Positions 1 to 9,398 of a DNA stretch of 64,000 nt are shown piece after piece. Location: assembly GCA_903922605.1 (NCBI GenBank), contig CAIXUG010000012.1, positions 1 through 64,000 of the forward strand, written 5' to 3'. Every line of letters begins with the position of its first letter. Position 1 is the stretch's first letter. The translations under genes and the position numbers were made by a program. A model generated the notes under the pieces. That model worked only from the letters and a program-made list of their open reading frames with translations, did not search any database and was not told the origin of the DNA. This DNA is from an uncultured Verrucomicrobiota bacterium (lineage in GTDB: Bacteria; Verrucomicrobiota; Verrucomicrobiia; Limisphaerales; UBA9464).

Positions 1-76
1 CGCCTGTTTTCCTGCGAAACCTGACGCTGGGTTTGCCGGCAACACGTTCCGAAAGCCGGTCCAGCCGCCCGGCTTT

Positions 77-111
77 CCCCTCGCCCTGAGGGAGAGGGTC
101 AGGGTGAGGGG
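77..111. repeat. G-rich imperfect inverted repeat
   Basis: Arms at 77-87 and 101-111 (CCCCTCGCCCT against AGGGTGAGGGG) pair with one G-T type mismatch. The rest of bases 1-242 shows no gene. The element lies downstream of the minus-strand pseudopilin and could act as a weak hairpin, but it has no T-run and is only called a repeat. Confidence 0.4.
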
Positions 112-242
112 GAAGGCAACCTGCGCACAGAGGGGCCTTCCACCTTCCAGCGCGGTTTCCAAGCGGGCCGCTTTCCGTTCGGCCACATATTTTATGAAAC
201 TGCTCTAATTCGGCGGTCCGGTCCGGGCGGTTCCCCGCGACC

Positions 243-1085
243 TCACTTGTGGGTGAGCGTCCAATCGGGGCGATCGGCAATGTCGCACCAGCGCCGCATG
301 TCCTGCAGGTCGGCAAGCTTTAGGGGTTCGGCGTGGCCATCCACCTGGGCGGTCACCGCGCGGTCGCCAAACCGGGGATGCACGTTGCCCCAGGCCTCGG
401 GACCATCGGCCGGATTCCAGTCCACCGCCCAGCGGCGGGCCATCAGGTAGGGCGGCGTCACCTTGTAAAAGCCATCCACGATCTTGCCTTCAAAGGGGCC
501 GCGGGCCGACATGAACGCCATCAGTTCGGAAGGACGGTGTGCCTGCGTGACCTTGAGCAGGCAGAAGTCGCCGAACATCGCCCGCGCCTTGCCGTCCGGG
601 GGCAGTTCCAGATCGTCGCCACCCACAAACACGCCGTTGACCCCCAACGACGGAAACACGCTGGCCGCGTAAATGCCGAGGCCCGGGTCCGCCATATGCT
701 GGAACTGGTCCAGCAAAACGCGGTTCTCATTCGCGTAGATGACCCCGAAGCTGTTGCCCAGATACGGCATCAGCCGCCACGGATACCGCGCATTGATTGG
801 AAAGATCACCTCTTTGCCTGAGAAATCGCGGGCGGAGTAGCCGTAGCGGTAGCCGGGCAGCACGCGGTCCTCGTGCTCACTCGCATACATCTGCCAGGCG
901 AGCATGAGCTGGCGGGCGGAGGAAAGCTCGTTGGTCCGCTTGGCCAGCATCTTTGCCCGGCCAAACGCCGGCAGGATCAACCCGGCCAGCACGGCGATGA
1001 TGGTGATCACCACGAGCAGCTCAATGAGCGTGAACCCGCGGCGCCCCGACTGCATTTTCTGTTCAACCGTCACGTACAGAGACAT
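243..1085 (-). CDS. Type II secretion-like pseudopilin (prepilin-type cleavage/methylation domain)
   Basis: The N-terminus has a short basic leader followed by G-FTLIELLVVITIIAVLAGL, a class III prepilin signal. Cleavage would fall after the Gly, with Glu+5 present, leaving a hydrophobic helix for assembly or membrane anchoring. The remaining ~240 residues form the soluble head seen in many verrucomicrobial and planctomycete pseudopilins. The ORF opens at 1124, but the Met at 1085 or at 1055 gives a more usual leader length. Such proteins are greatly multiplied in this phylum and their substrates are unknown. No other secretion gene is adjacent. It is transcribed divergently from the DUF2905 gene. 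Family assignment is firm; function is inferred. Confidence 0.9.
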   Translation of the reverse strand: MSLYVTVEQKMQSGRRGFTLIELLVVITIIAVLAGLILPAFGRAKMLAKRTNELSSARQLMLAWQMYASEHEDRVLPGYRYGYSARDFSGKEVIFPINARYPWRLMPYLGNSFGVIYANENRVLLDQFQHMADPGLGIYAASVFPSLGVNGVFVGGDDLELPPDGKARAMFGDFCLLKVTQAHRPSELMAFMSARGPFEGKIVDGFYKVTPPYLMARRWAVDWNPADGPEAWGNVHPRFGDRAVTAQVDGHAEPLKLADLQDMRRWCDIADRPDWTLTHK

Positions 1086-1255
1086 AGCGGCCGCTCGCCG
1101 ATCGTGCTTCCGCCATTTTGCCAAAAACTACCGCTGGCTTGTTCTGCTTCACCAGCGGCCTGGTTCATAACGTGTTGGGAATGAATGGACAAAGACAGTT
1201 ACGAGGATATCGGCTCACACTGGCCGAAAGCCTCGTTGCCGGCTATCTTTGGCGC

Positions 1256-1474
1256 GTGGAATCTGCAGGCAAACTCATCGTGATCGCCGGACTCGTGCTG
1301 GTGGTGGTCGGCGGGCTCATGTGGGCTTTCGGTCCGAAGCTCGGTGCAGGTGGTGGATTGTTGCCGGGCGACATTTCGCTGCGCCGGGGCAACTTTTCGT
1401 TCCACTTTCCTATCGTGACCTGCCTGGTCGTCAGCGTGGTGCTGACGCTCCTGCTGCGCCTCTTTCAAAAATGA
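1256..1474 (+). CDS. DUF2905 family small membrane protein
   Basis: About 72 residues if translation starts at the GTG at 1256, which matches the usual ~70-residue size of DUF2905. It has an N-terminal transmembrane helix (GKLIVIAGLVLVVVGGLMW), the family's LLPGDISLRRGNFSFHFP core and a second helix (VTCLVVSVVLTLLLRLF). The frame stays open up to 1118, but the extra residues do not resemble the family. The stop overlaps the start of yacG as ATGA, so the two are probably translationally coupled. The role of DUF2905 proteins is unknown; an inner-membrane location is inferred from the helices. Confidence 0.8.
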   Translation: MESAGKLIVIAGLVLVVVGGLMWAFGPKLGAGGGLLPGDISLRRGNFSFHFPIVTCLVVSVVLTLLLRLFQK

Positions 1475-1698
1475 ACGACCGGAACAATCCCCTCGTGAAA
1501 TGCCCCCGCTGCGGGGCGCGCGGCCATTGGTTTCAGGAGCCGTGGGGGCCCTTCTGTTCCCAGCGCTGCAAGCTGATCGACCTCGGCCAGTGGTTCAGCG
1601 AGGAACACAAGGTCTCGCGCGAGCTGCGACCGGGCGATTTTGAGGGTTTTGACGAGCTGCACCCCGGCCCGCACCTCGACCGGCCCGAAAGCCAGTGA
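1471..1698 (+). CDS. yacG: DNA gyrase inhibitor YacG (zinc-binding)
   Basis: A 75-residue protein with the YacG zinc knuckle: CPRCG near residue 10 and FCSQRCKLIDLGQW about 20 residues later, giving CX2C...CX3C. In E. coli YacG binds GyrB and inhibits gyrase activity. The acidic C-terminal tail is typical. The ATG at 1471 overlaps the DUF2905 stop. The pairing with DUF2905 looks like a two-gene operon. The zinc ligands are visible in the sequence; gyrase inhibition is transferred from the family. Confidence 0.9.
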   Translation: MNDRNNPLVKCPRCGARGHWFQEPWGPFCSQRCKLIDLGQWFSEEHKVSRELRPGDFEGFDELHPGPHLDRPESQ

Positions 1699-1757
1699 AT
1701 CCTCGGCTTGCTTTTGACGTCGGTGAGCGGACACGATTTTCCCGCACCACCGAAATC

Positions 1758-2546
1758 ATGAAAGCGACCACACTCATTGCCGCGCTCGCCCTGGGCGCCA
1801 CCGCCACCTTCGCCTATGCCGAGGGCTACACCGACACCCCGATGCAGCCGAACGGCAAGTGGCACGTCCACGATCCCAACCGCCCCGTGCCGCCCATCAT
1901 CACCCCGGGCGCCACCTTCAGCGAGATGGCGGCCGCGCCTTCGGACGCGGTGGTGCTGTTTGACGGCAAGGACTTCTCGAAGTGGGCCGGCGACAAGGGC
2001 GGGGAGATCAAATGGAAGCTCGAGAACGGCTACATGGAGACCACCCAGACGGGCATGATCCACACCAAGGATGACTTTGGTGATTTTCAGCTCCACCTCG
2101 AATGGGCCACGCCCGCCAAGGTCGAGGGCAACGGCCAGGGACGCGGCAATAATGGCGTGCTGATCTTCGGCCGGTACGAGATCCAGGTGCTCGACTCCTA
2201 CAACAACCCCACGTACGCAGATGGCCAGGCCGCCGCCGTGTACGGACAGACCCCGCCGCTGGTGAACGCCTCGCGTCCGCCCGGCGAATGGCAGACCTAC
2301 GACATCATCTGGGAAGGGCCGCATTGGGATGAAAACGGCAAGCTGACCAAGAAGGCTTACGTCACGGTGCTGCACAACGGTGCGATCGTGCAGAACCACA
2401 CCGAGCTTTACGGCAACACGCCGTACCGCGCGCTGGGCAACTACGACAAGCCGATGCCGCCCAAGGGTGGCATCTACCTGTACGAGCACCACAACCCCGT
2501 GCGCTTCCGCAACATCTGGATCCGCCCGCTGGGTGAGGTGAAGTAG
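1758..2546 (+). CDS. Secreted DUF1080 protein (3-keto-disaccharide hydrolase-like)
   Basis: The ATG at 1758 gives a Sec signal peptide (MKATTLIAALALGATATFAYA). The mature part has the DUF1080/concanavalin-like opening FDGKDFSKW near residue 75. Later come the GNGQGRGNNGVLIFGRYEIQVLDS stretch (split here: GNGQGRGNNG, then VLIFGRYEIQVLDS) and a C-terminal PKGGIYLYEHHNPVRFRNIW. These features are characteristic of the family, whose characterised members hydrolyse 3-keto-glycosides. Gfo/Idh/MocA and ThuA proteins elsewhere in the window belong to families also linked to 3-keto-sugar metabolism. It is followed by a strong terminator. Substrate is unknown. Confidence 0.88.
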   Translation: MKATTLIAALALGATATFAYAEGYTDTPMQPNGKWHVHDPNRPVPPIITPGATFSEMAAAPSDAVVLFDGKDFSKWAGDKGGEIKWKLENGYMETTQTGMIHTKDDFGDFQLHLEWATPAKVEGNGQGRGNNGVLIFGRYEIQVLDSYNNPTYADGQAAAVYGQTPPLVNASRPPGEWQTYDIIWEGPHWDENGKLTKKAYVTVLHNGAIVQNHTELYGNTPYRALGNYDKPMPPKGGIYLYEHHNPVRFRNIWIRPLGEVK

Positions 2547-2590
2547 GCCGAAAAACGGGGGCGCTTCCCCGAGTTGCCGGTAAATACCAA

Positions 2591-2636
2591 AAGAAAGGGG
2601 GGGTGCGAAACATCCCCCCTTTCTTGTCTTCTTTTG
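2591..2636 (+). terminator. Rho-independent terminator after the DUF1080 gene
   Basis: A perfect 12-bp stem: AAGAAAGGGGGG at 2591-2602 against CCCCCCTTTCTT at 2614-2625, with an 11-base loop. It is followed by a T-rich tail (GTCTTCTTTTG). It ends the DUF1080 transcript, and the AT-rich island begins immediately after it. Confidence 0.85.
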
Positions 2637-2779
2637 TAATTTAGTGGAATTGCAATATTGGTTTCAAAGTATTGGCGACGAATTGAACTTGAGACAATTT
2701 CATCAGGTTTATTAATTCTAGGCTCAAATCATTGCTAGGCTAGTTTGGCGGATAAATTCGTAGGGCAACCAGGATTTAA

Positions 2780-4765
2780 ATGGCTCAAGATTTACGTTTT
2801 GTTGACCCGGCTTTCACCTGTGAGGTTACTCTCACAGGTGTTGCGCGTGCGCTCTATAAGGCAGCAGAGCCGCAGTTCGAGCGCCTCAAAGGCGTTCGGA
2901 GCCTTGGGTTGATTGCTCAAATTCAAGACGTGGCACAACACACCCGGCATCAGCACCTAGTAGGGCTAATGCGCATTTTCAATAAGCTATGCCAACAGCC
3001 GGAACGGAAGGGTTTACCAAAGAAATTTCTGTGGTCCTTCTGGTGCCGTCTCTGCTTTGCCCAAACTGGGCATGCTGCCCTTAGTTATGATTCTGAGAAG
3101 GCTGTGCTACTTGCATGCCATTTGGATTCGGATTTTAAAGAGCAACTCCGCATAACTTTTCAACCTGTCAACGACTCACTTGCGGCCTGTACCAAGTGTG
3201 CACGTAATGGATGTGTTGTTAAGGACTTAGGAGCTACTGAGGCCGCAGGCTGGTTTAACGATCTGGTGGCAAAAAACAAGACCCATCAGCTTTATCTTTG
3301 GGTTGCTGCATTAAAACTGATTGAGAATTCTTCAGTGTTGAAGATTCTCGAAAGTCAAGTATTGGGCGAGAGAAATCAAATAGGATTCTTCCGGCAGGAA
3401 GCGTTAAAAATGTTGGTCGCTCCCTCTTGCAAATGGGATTCAGTGGTTCGTAATTTGAGCAGAATGGATTTCATACCTCGCGATCTAGCCTTCGCGGGAA
3501 CTATCGGAATCAAATTGGATGTAGATAGTTTAATTGCCGCTGCTGATGAAAAGCATCCGGATTGGAAATTGCTCGCTAGTCTGAGCAATTACATGTCGGA
3601 GAATATTTATGAAAGCCCTGATCTCCAGTTGCAGTCGACGCTTTGTCAGCGAGCCCTTGCTGGCTTGCTCATTAAAGGCAGAGTTACGATAAAGAGCCTT
3701 TTTTGGCTCGAACTTTCTAAGGCTTTTAGCGATGACACGCTTCGTGTTCTTGTCGCCAAGACTCAAGCGGGCAAACAAGTGTTCAATAGAACAATTCGTG
3801 AAGACTGGAGGGTTTGGCCAATTAAGTCGATCGAAGAAGTGAACCGCACCCCCTCAGAGATTGAAAAGGGAATTACTGGCCATGCCAAAGGGCACCTAAT
3901 CCGACACGTCGACTCGAAACTTACGGTCGTCAAATTCCGTCAGCCTGGAATCGTGGCGCTTGCTATGCGGCATCATGATTCGAAAGAGAAGCCTGATGCG
4001 AAGGCATTCGTCAAACTATGCCGAAGTATTTTGCCTGTCGTTATGCCCGGGTCTGGTACAAAAGGACTTACGAATGCGCTTTACGAGGGGCTTGTAGATC
4101 GCCAATGCGAGCATGGGCTCATTGCAGTGGTAAGGAGGCTTGCTGGCCTTGGGCTAAATGAGACTATCCTCAAGAAACCCGTCACAGTCTTGAACGAGCG
4201 AGTAACCTCGCTGCCAGATGACGGGATGACTATACAAGTTGGTGGCTTCGCTTACAAGTTGCCCAGTGACAACCGAGAGTTTCAGGTCAACGCAATGCAC
4301 GCCGCAGTTTCTGGAGGAGAGACAGTGCAACGGAATCTGGGGATGACCCTAAAAGATGCTGCCATTATTCTCTGGGGCGAACTTCTCCATTGGCAATCGC
4401 TCCATTTCGGATTGCAGCCACCAAAAACATTTATTCAGTTGGTGAACGTTGCGCAAGCCGCTTTGGGAAAGGAAGTTATTGCCGGTGGCGCCACCGCCGA
4501 GAGTGATCTCGAAGCTTACGCTCTTCTGGAAGCGCTGAAACACCCGAGTGATTCCGTCTCATTTCGCATCGCGCTTCCAAACCTCAAGCTCATGAATGAC
4601 GTTGGAGTGCCTGAGAACGAGTACGATGTCGTTTCAGTCATTCTTAAAGGCGATAAGTTTGTCGAAGTCTGGGTTTGGGGTGTGACTATTGATCAGAATC
4701 TGACGACTAAACGCGCTCAAGATATGACTAAGATTCATAAACTTAAGGACTTATTGGGTGCATGA
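2780..4765 (+). CDS. Large protein with a degenerate SAMHD1/dGTPase-like HD N-terminus
   Basis: 661 residues; no family recognised with certainty. Residues 33-106 follow the start of the SAMHD1/dGTPase HD fold: FERLKGVRSLG at 33-43, H54-TRHQHLVG at 54-62, then GH at 97-98, LSY at 101-103 and E106. This parallels the family pattern FxRLRxIxQLG, then RFEHSLGV, then HDLGHGPFSH. The metal-binding His-Asp pair would be A94-Q95 here, so nucleotide hydrolysis is unlikely. CTKCARNGC near 137-145 could hold a metal. The remaining ~500 residues are unassigned. The gene and its flanks (about 2640-5000) have clearly lower GC and different codon use from neighbours, suggesting horizontal transfer. No partner gene lies on either side. 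The HD relationship is inference from motifs. Confidence 0.8.
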   Translation: MAQDLRFVDPAFTCEVTLTGVARALYKAAEPQFERLKGVRSLGLIAQIQDVAQHTRHQHLVGLMRIFNKLCQQPERKGLPKKFLWSFWCRLCFAQTGHAALSYDSEKAVLLACHLDSDFKEQLRITFQPVNDSLAACTKCARNGCVVKDLGATEAAGWFNDLVAKNKTHQLYLWVAALKLIENSSVLKILESQVLGERNQIGFFRQEALKMLVAPSCKWDSVVRNLSRMDFIPRDLAFAGTIGIKLDVDSLIAAADEKHPDWKLLASLSNYMSENIYESPDLQLQSTLCQRALAGLLIKGRVTIKSLFWLELSKAFSDDTLRVLVAKTQAGKQVFNRTIREDWRVWPIKSIEEVNRTPSEIEKGITGHAKGHLIRHVDSKLTVVKFRQPGIVALAMRHHDSKEKPDAKAFVKLCRSILPVVMPGSGTKGLTNALYEGLVDRQCEHGLIAVVRRLAGLGLNETILKKPVTVLNERVTSLPDDGMTIQVGGFAYKLPSDNREFQVNAMHAAVSGGETVQRNLGMTLKDAAIILWGELLHWQSLHFGLQPPKTFIQLVNVAQAALGKEVIAGGATAESDLEAYALLEALKHPSDSVSFRIALPNLKLMNDVGVPENEYDVVSVILKGDKFVEVWVWGVTIDQNLTTKRAQDMTKIHKLKDLLGA

Positions 4766-5040
4766 TGGGCTGGCGATGTGGTCGTGCGCACTTGCTATGT
4801 GCACAAAGATGGTAATGAGATTTGCTGTGAGATTGACGGATGTCAGACGCGACGTTCATTTGTAACACCCTAGTAAGTGATGATTTTGCCCTCGATGTGT
4901 TCATAAAGTCGTCGAAGGAATGGGGAGGCTGTAGTAGGATTCGATTGGATGGATCACGCTCCGATCTCCTCCAAATTGGCCTGCGATGCCGGGTACGGGA
5001 CGCCCAAGATATCTTTTGCCCTCCTAAAGCTAAACATCAC

Positions 5041-6396
5041 TCATACCATCTCCAGTCCGCGCATCGTGCCGGTGGCGGAGGCGAACTTGTCGGTTTCGAG
5101 GCCCATGCGTTGCAGCATGGAGACGAAGAGGTTGGGCAGCGGGTAGTTGCGTTCGCGGTCGAAGGCGAGGTGCTGACCGTGCTTGAAGCCGCCGCCGGCG
5201 AAGAACGTCGGGAGGTTGGTGGTCACGTGCGTGTTCGCGTTCCCGAGGTTCGAGCCGTAGAGGATCATCGTCCGGTCGAGCAGGGTTTCGCCGTCCTCGC
5301 GCACGTCGCGCAAGCCGGTCATGAGGCCGGCGATCAGCTTCATGTGCCATTCGTCGATGGCCTTCAGCTGGGAGAGTTTGGCCTCGGATTTTCCGTGGTG
5401 CGAAAGGTTGTGGTACGCGTCGGAGAGCTTGGTCTCACCCAGCTCGATCACCGGCGAGTTCACGCTGTCGAGCAGCAGCGCGATGGAGCGCGTGGAGTCG
5501 GTCTCGAAAGCGAGCCGCGCGAGGTCGTACATGAGGCGGACCTTCTCCATGTATTCGCGGGGGCTGGCCGGGTCGAGCGGCACGCTGGCATTGACGGTCG
5601 GCTTGGGCTTCCGCTCCCACTCGCGCGACATCTGCATCCGCTGCTCGAGTTCGCGGACACTGGTGAAATATTGGTCGAGCCGTTCACGGTCGTGCGTGCC
5701 CACGCTGCGCTTCAGCGCGTTCGCCTGGCCGGCAACGGCGTCGAGGATGCTCTGGCCTAGCTCCAGTTTGCGGACCTGGTTTTCTGTCTCCTGCGGACTG
5801 CCCTGGAGGAAGAGCCGGCGGAAGACGTCGGACGCCTTTTCCTCGCACGGAATCAGCACGCCTGAGCCGGTCCACGAGAGGCTGCGCTGGCCGCGGTCCA
5901 CATTGACACCGAGATTGAGCGACGGGAAACGGGTGAGGTGCCCGATACGCTCGGCAATGTACTGGTCGAGTGAGATGGTGTTGCGGAAACCACCGCTGCC
6001 GGGGTGCGGTGCGGCCGTGAGGAAGCAGTTGTCCGCCGGATGCCCACCATCCACATCGGGATGCGACACACCGCTGAAGACGGTGAAATCGTTCCGGTGC
6101 TCTTTGAGCAGCTCAAGGTAGGGTGACAGCGCGTAGTCGCGCCCCTCCGTCTTGGGGAAGAACTGTTCGGGCAGCAGCCCGAGATTGTTGCAGATGCCGA
6201 ACATCCGGCGCGGCTTGCCGCCGGGCGTCTGAGCCACCGCCGCCTTGGTTACGGCGGCGAAGGCCGGGTTCATCGCGTCAAGAAACGGCAGCGACAGGGC
6301 GATGCCGGTGCCCACCAGGAAACGTCGGCGCGAGAGCGCGCGCCGGGTCGCGATGAAGGGAGCGGCGGGCGAGGGGGCGGTTCGCAGCGTTGTCAT
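5041..6396 (-). CDS. DUF1552 protein, Tat-exported
   Basis: 451 residues. The N-terminus has a twin-arginine-like signal ([21 protein letters not shown]). The body matches DUF1552, with landmarks such as [52 protein letters not shown] and [14 protein letters not shown]1552 proteins occur next to DUF1592 cytochrome-type proteins in PVC bacteria, and the upstream gene on this strand is one, 160 bases away. The biochemical role is unknown; the fold has been linked to the alkaline phosphatase/sulfatase superfamily seen in the similar DUF1501 proteins, which is an inference. Compared with the two plus-strand copies it is a divergent paralogue. Confidence 0.9.
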   Translation of the reverse strand: MTTLRTAPSPAAPFIATRRALSRRRFLVGTGIALSLPFLDAMNPAFAAVTKAAVAQTPGGKPRRMFGICNNLGLLPEQFFPKTEGRDYALSPYLELLKEHRNDFTVFSGVSHPDVDGGHPADNCFLTAAPHPGSGGFRNTISLDQYIAERIGHLTRFPSLNLGVNVDRGQRSLSWTGSGVLIPCEEKASDVFRRLFLQGSPQETENQVRKLELGQSILDAVAGQANALKRSVGTHDRERLDQYFTSVRELEQRMQMSREWERKPKPTVNASVPLDPASPREYMEKVRLMYDLARLAFETDSTRSIALLLDSVNSPVIELGETKLSDAYHNLSHHGKSEAKLSQLKAIDEWHMKLIAGLMTGLRDVREDGETLLDRTMILYGSNLGNANTHVTTNLPTFFAGGGFKHGQHLAFDRERNYPLPNLFVSMLQRMGLETDKFASATGTMRGLEMV

Positions 6397-6438
6397 GGTG
6401 ATCGGGATGAAGTTATCGGCAGTCTTCAGGAAAAGGGA

Positions 6439-6553
6439 AGTAATCAGTAGGTCAGTATTCAGTAATCAGTGCAGGAGGCTTCAGGCATTGGGTAGGCGGC
6501 GGTTCTTGGCGGATTCTGGTCTGAGTACTGATCACTGTTTTACTGATTACTGA
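6439..6553. repeat. Period-7 repeats as an inverted pair between two genes
   Basis: 6439-6470 is built from AGTAATC/AGTATTC words with a period of 7 bases (one unit is 8). 6527-6553 holds the complementary word (ACTGATC, ACTGATT) in the same rhythm. Bases 6458-6470 and 6542-6554 are a perfect 13-bp inverted repeat. The pair occupies most of the gap between the DUF1592 and DUF1552 genes and could form a hairpin in their transcript. Confidence 0.7.
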
Positions 6554-6555
6554 AA

Positions 6556-9255
6556 TCACTTCTCCCGGAACAACCGGCTCTGGACCAGCTCCCGAATCAA
6601 ACTGCGCACCCCATACTGGTCGGGCTTGGTCCGCGCCAGGATGGCCTCAATCGCCGGCCGGTCACTGAAGCGGATCGGCGCGCCGGTGGCATAGACGGCC
6701 AGCTGTCGGACGAGGTTGCGCGCCACTTGTTGTTCGTCATCGAGGAGCAGGCGCTTGAGGTCGCGAATGTCGGTGAACTTCCGGCCATCCGGCAGTTCGC
6801 CGCTGGGATCCACTGGCAGGGCGGAATGGAAGGTGAACTTTTGCCCACCCTTGCCGATGCCGGGATCGGGTTTGCCCTCACCATCGGCGCGGTAGCGCTC
6901 CCGCCACCCGCCCATGACGTCGAAGCTTTCCAGGGCGAATCCCGCCGGATCGATCTTGGAGTGGCAGACATTGCAGGACTGCTGGGAGCGGTGCTTTTCC
7001 AACTGCTGACGCAGCGTCACGGCCCCACGGATGTCGGGCTCGATGGCCGGTACGCCCGGCGGCGGCGGCGGCACGGGTCGGCCCAGGATGCGCTCCATGA
7101 CCCACGCGCCGCGCAGGACTGGCGAGGTGGTGGTGCCGTTGGCGGTGACCTTCAGCACGCTCGCTTGGGTCAGCAGGCCGCCGCGCGGACAATCCGGCGG
7201 TAGCGGCACCCGGCGCAGGCAGGCACCCTCAAACGGCGGCAGGCCGTAATGGACCGCGAGCCGTTCGTTGAGCATGGCAAAGCCGCTGGTGATAAGGTTC
7301 CGGGCGGGCAGGTTGCCGTGAACCAGTTCCGCGAAGAAAAGCTGCGTCTCCGCCTGGGCGGATTCCGTGAGCAAGTCGTCGAGGTAATAGTCCGGGTACA
7401 GCGTGGCATCCGGCGCGGTGCCTTCGATCTTCCGGAGGTCGATCCAGTAATCGAGGAAGGCATCCACAAACTGGCGCGATTTCGGGTTGTCCAGCAGCCG
7501 GTCGGTCTGTGTGCGCAAGACCTCGGGGCGGTGCAGTTCGCCGGTATGGGCGAGGCGGCGCAGCTCGGCATCCGGCGAGGAATTCTCCAGGAAGAACGAC
7601 AGGCGCGCTGCCAGCGCAAAGTCGTCCAGCCGTCCGGGCTTTTCTTCCAGGTTCACGAATTCGGGCGAGCACAGCACTGCCGTGTAGCCGGCGATCATGG
7701 CGTCGGCAAAGGGGCTGCCCGATTTCAAAGCGCCTTCGATGACGGGGAGGAAGCGGCGGTACTCCGGTTCGGCTTCCGGGCGGCGATAGGCCTCCTTGAC
7801 GAAGTTCCGCAGCAACCGCTCCGCATCGGCCATCGGCGTTTGGGAAATCACATCCACGCCGGGGGCGGGAATGAACCGCCGGCTGGCCTTGGCCTGGTTG
7901 GTCTCCCCAGGCTTCTGGCTTGCCGACTTTGGACCTTGGACCCGGGACTCGGGACGCTCTGCCTCCACCGCCTTACGGGTCACGAGGGGTAGATCGCCGA
8001 ACAGCAGGCGGTGACCGGCGGTCGGCCATTCGTCGTAGATCGGCCCTTCCACTTCCAACCAGCGGAAGACCACGCCGGGCTGGCCGTCCTTTTCCGCCAG
8101 GGGATTCTGAAAGCGTCCGGCACCCGGCCGGGAGCGGAACAGCCGTGCGGGGTCCGCGCGGATGGTCTCGCCCGCGAGCAACCACGCGTCGAGTTCCTGC
8201 ACCATCGGCACGGGTGTCACGTCGAAATTGCCCAGCTTGCGGAGCAGACGCGGCGGCGTCTCGGAATAGACCGTGATCGGTTCGGACCGGCGGCCGGCGG
8301 AGATGGTGTCGAGATCGGGAATGTACCATTTGTTCGTCGGACTGGGGCCGACCCAGACGGAATAGCCCTTGAACCGCAGCCGGTAATGGCCCGCCACCGG
8401 TGCCCGGAACTTGTTGAACTTCGGTTCGAGCGGCTCGTAGCTGCCGGCCGCTACGCCCACCCCCTCCAGTTCGCGCAGCTCGGCGTTGGTGCTTCCCACG
8501 CTGATCGGGGCCTTGCTGGCGCGCACGTCGGGCTGGGCCATGAAGCCGAGCACGGGGAAGGTGGCCCGTTCAGGCGAGGTGTTGAACACCGTGTACGTCA
8601 TGGGCCCGGTGTAGCTCCCCTGGTCACGCGTGTAGTAGCGGACCGTTGTCGTGGCGGGCCGTTCTGCCTGCGGGGCCATCACCTCACGCAGGGCGTGGTC
8701 GGCGGCGGCCAGATACCGCGCCATCTGCACATACGACACGTCGAGCGCGTCGCCGAGCTTGTTGAAGCGGTGTGACAGGCCGTCCTCCGGCAGCGAATCA
8801 CGGATCTGCAGCCAGGGGGCGTGCAGCAGGTCGCGCAGGGCGTTCTCGTACTCGAAGCGGTTCAGCCGCCGCCGCGTGCTGCGGCCTTCGCCGGCCACTG
8901 CTTTCAGATCGGTCTCGGTGAGCGTGGCGGCCAGGCGGTTGGTGAAGGCGGCAAGCTCGGCTGGCTCGGGCCGGACCTTCTTTTTGGCCGGGGGCATCTC
9001 ACCGGCACTGACACGATCGTGAACCAGCACCCAGGCGGCGAAATTAGTCCGAGAACCGAGGTCGAACTTCAGCGCCGTGAGGTCCAGCCCGCCTTTCTTC
9101 GATTCCGCATCATGGCAGTCCACGCAGTTCTTCTCGACGAAGGCCTGCAAGGGGCCATCCGCCGCCCGGACCGGGATGGCCGCGAAGGCGGGGAGCGCGA
9201 ACGCCAGCGCGCGCGCCAGCAAAGCCGATGTTTTCCTGAATTTTAAAAACCGCAT
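6556..9255 (-). CDS. DUF1592-family cytochrome c protein (PSCyt1/PSD3/PSD5/PSD4/PSCyt3/PSD2)
   Basis: About 899 residues from the Met at 9255, which begins a Sec signal peptide (MRFLKFRKTSALLARALAF). Domains in order: an N-terminal haem-binding domain with CVDCH; a DUF1587-like RRLNRFEYENALRDLL segment; DUF1595/DUF1592 (EAYRRPEAEPEYRRF, DDFALAARLSFFLENSSPDAEL); DUF1588 with PRGGLLTQASVLKVTANGTTTSP and CNVCHSKIDPAGFALESFD; and a C-terminal DUF1585 segment (FTDIRDLKRLLLDDEQQVARNL). Two CXXCH motifs imply c-type haem and a periplasmic location. The DUF1552 gene follows in the same direction. A period-7 repeat has entered the frame at 7925-7955, adding a low-complexity stretch (ESRVQGPKSASQ). Electron partners and substrate are unknown. 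Confidence 0.9.
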   Translation of the reverse strand: MRFLKFRKTSALLARALAFALPAFAAIPVRAADGPLQAFVEKNCVDCHDAESKKGGLDLTALKFDLGSRTNFAAWVLVHDRVSAGEMPPAKKKVRPEPAELAAFTNRLAATLTETDLKAVAGEGRSTRRRLNRFEYENALRDLLHAPWLQIRDSLPEDGLSHRFNKLGDALDVSYVQMARYLAAADHALREVMAPQAERPATTTVRYYTRDQGSYTGPMTYTVFNTSPERATFPVLGFMAQPDVRASKAPISVGSTNAELRELEGVGVAAGSYEPLEPKFNKFRAPVAGHYRLRFKGYSVWVGPSPTNKWYIPDLDTISAGRRSEPITVYSETPPRLLRKLGNFDVTPVPMVQELDAWLLAGETIRADPARLFRSRPGAGRFQNPLAEKDGQPGVVFRWLEVEGPIYDEWPTAGHRLLFGDLPLVTRKAVEAERPESRVQGPKSASQKPGETNQAKASRRFIPAPGVDVISQTPMADAERLLRNFVKEAYRRPEAEPEYRRFLPVIEGALKSGSPFADAMIAGYTAVLCSPEFVNLEEKPGRLDDFALAARLSFFLENSSPDAELRRLAHTGELHRPEVLRTQTDRLLDNPKSRQFVDAFLDYWIDLRKIEGTAPDATLYPDYYLDDLLTESAQAETQLFFAELVHGNLPARNLITSGFAMLNERLAVHYGLPPFEGACLRRVPLPPDCPRGGLLTQASVLKVTANGTTTSPVLRGAWVMERILGRPVPPPPPGVPAIEPDIRGAVTLRQQLEKHRSQQSCNVCHSKIDPAGFALESFDVMGGWRERYRADGEGKPDPGIGKGGQKFTFHSALPVDPSGELPDGRKFTDIRDLKRLLLDDEQQVARNLVRQLAVYATGAPIRFSDRPAIEAILARTKPDQYGVRSLIRELVQSRLFREK
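7925..7955. repeat. Heptad tandem repeat inside the DUF1592 gene
   Basis: Four and a half degenerate 7-base units, GACTTTG, GACCTTG, GACCCGG, GACTCGG, then GAC. It is read through in frame as ESRVQGPKS on the minus strand, between recognisable domains, in a linker. Confidence 0.7.
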
Positions 9256-9398
9256 AATCAAATGGCCGTCCGCACAGACGGACGGGACACGACCCAAAGG
9301 GAACCGCGGTCAGCATAACCGACCGATTCCGCATGTCGATGAGAGTGCTTGGACGGATAGGTCTTCCCCGGACTTCACCTACTTCTCTGATCCAATGA

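Noticed and set aside
1118-1255. Longer start for the DUF2905 gene
   Set aside because: The added residues do not resemble the family and overlap the promoter and start of the divergent pseudopilin gene.
4840-5760. Plus-strand frame of 306 codons overlapping the DUF1552 3' half
   Set aside because: Most of it is the antisense of DUF1552, and the first 70 codons (4840-5040) match nothing known.
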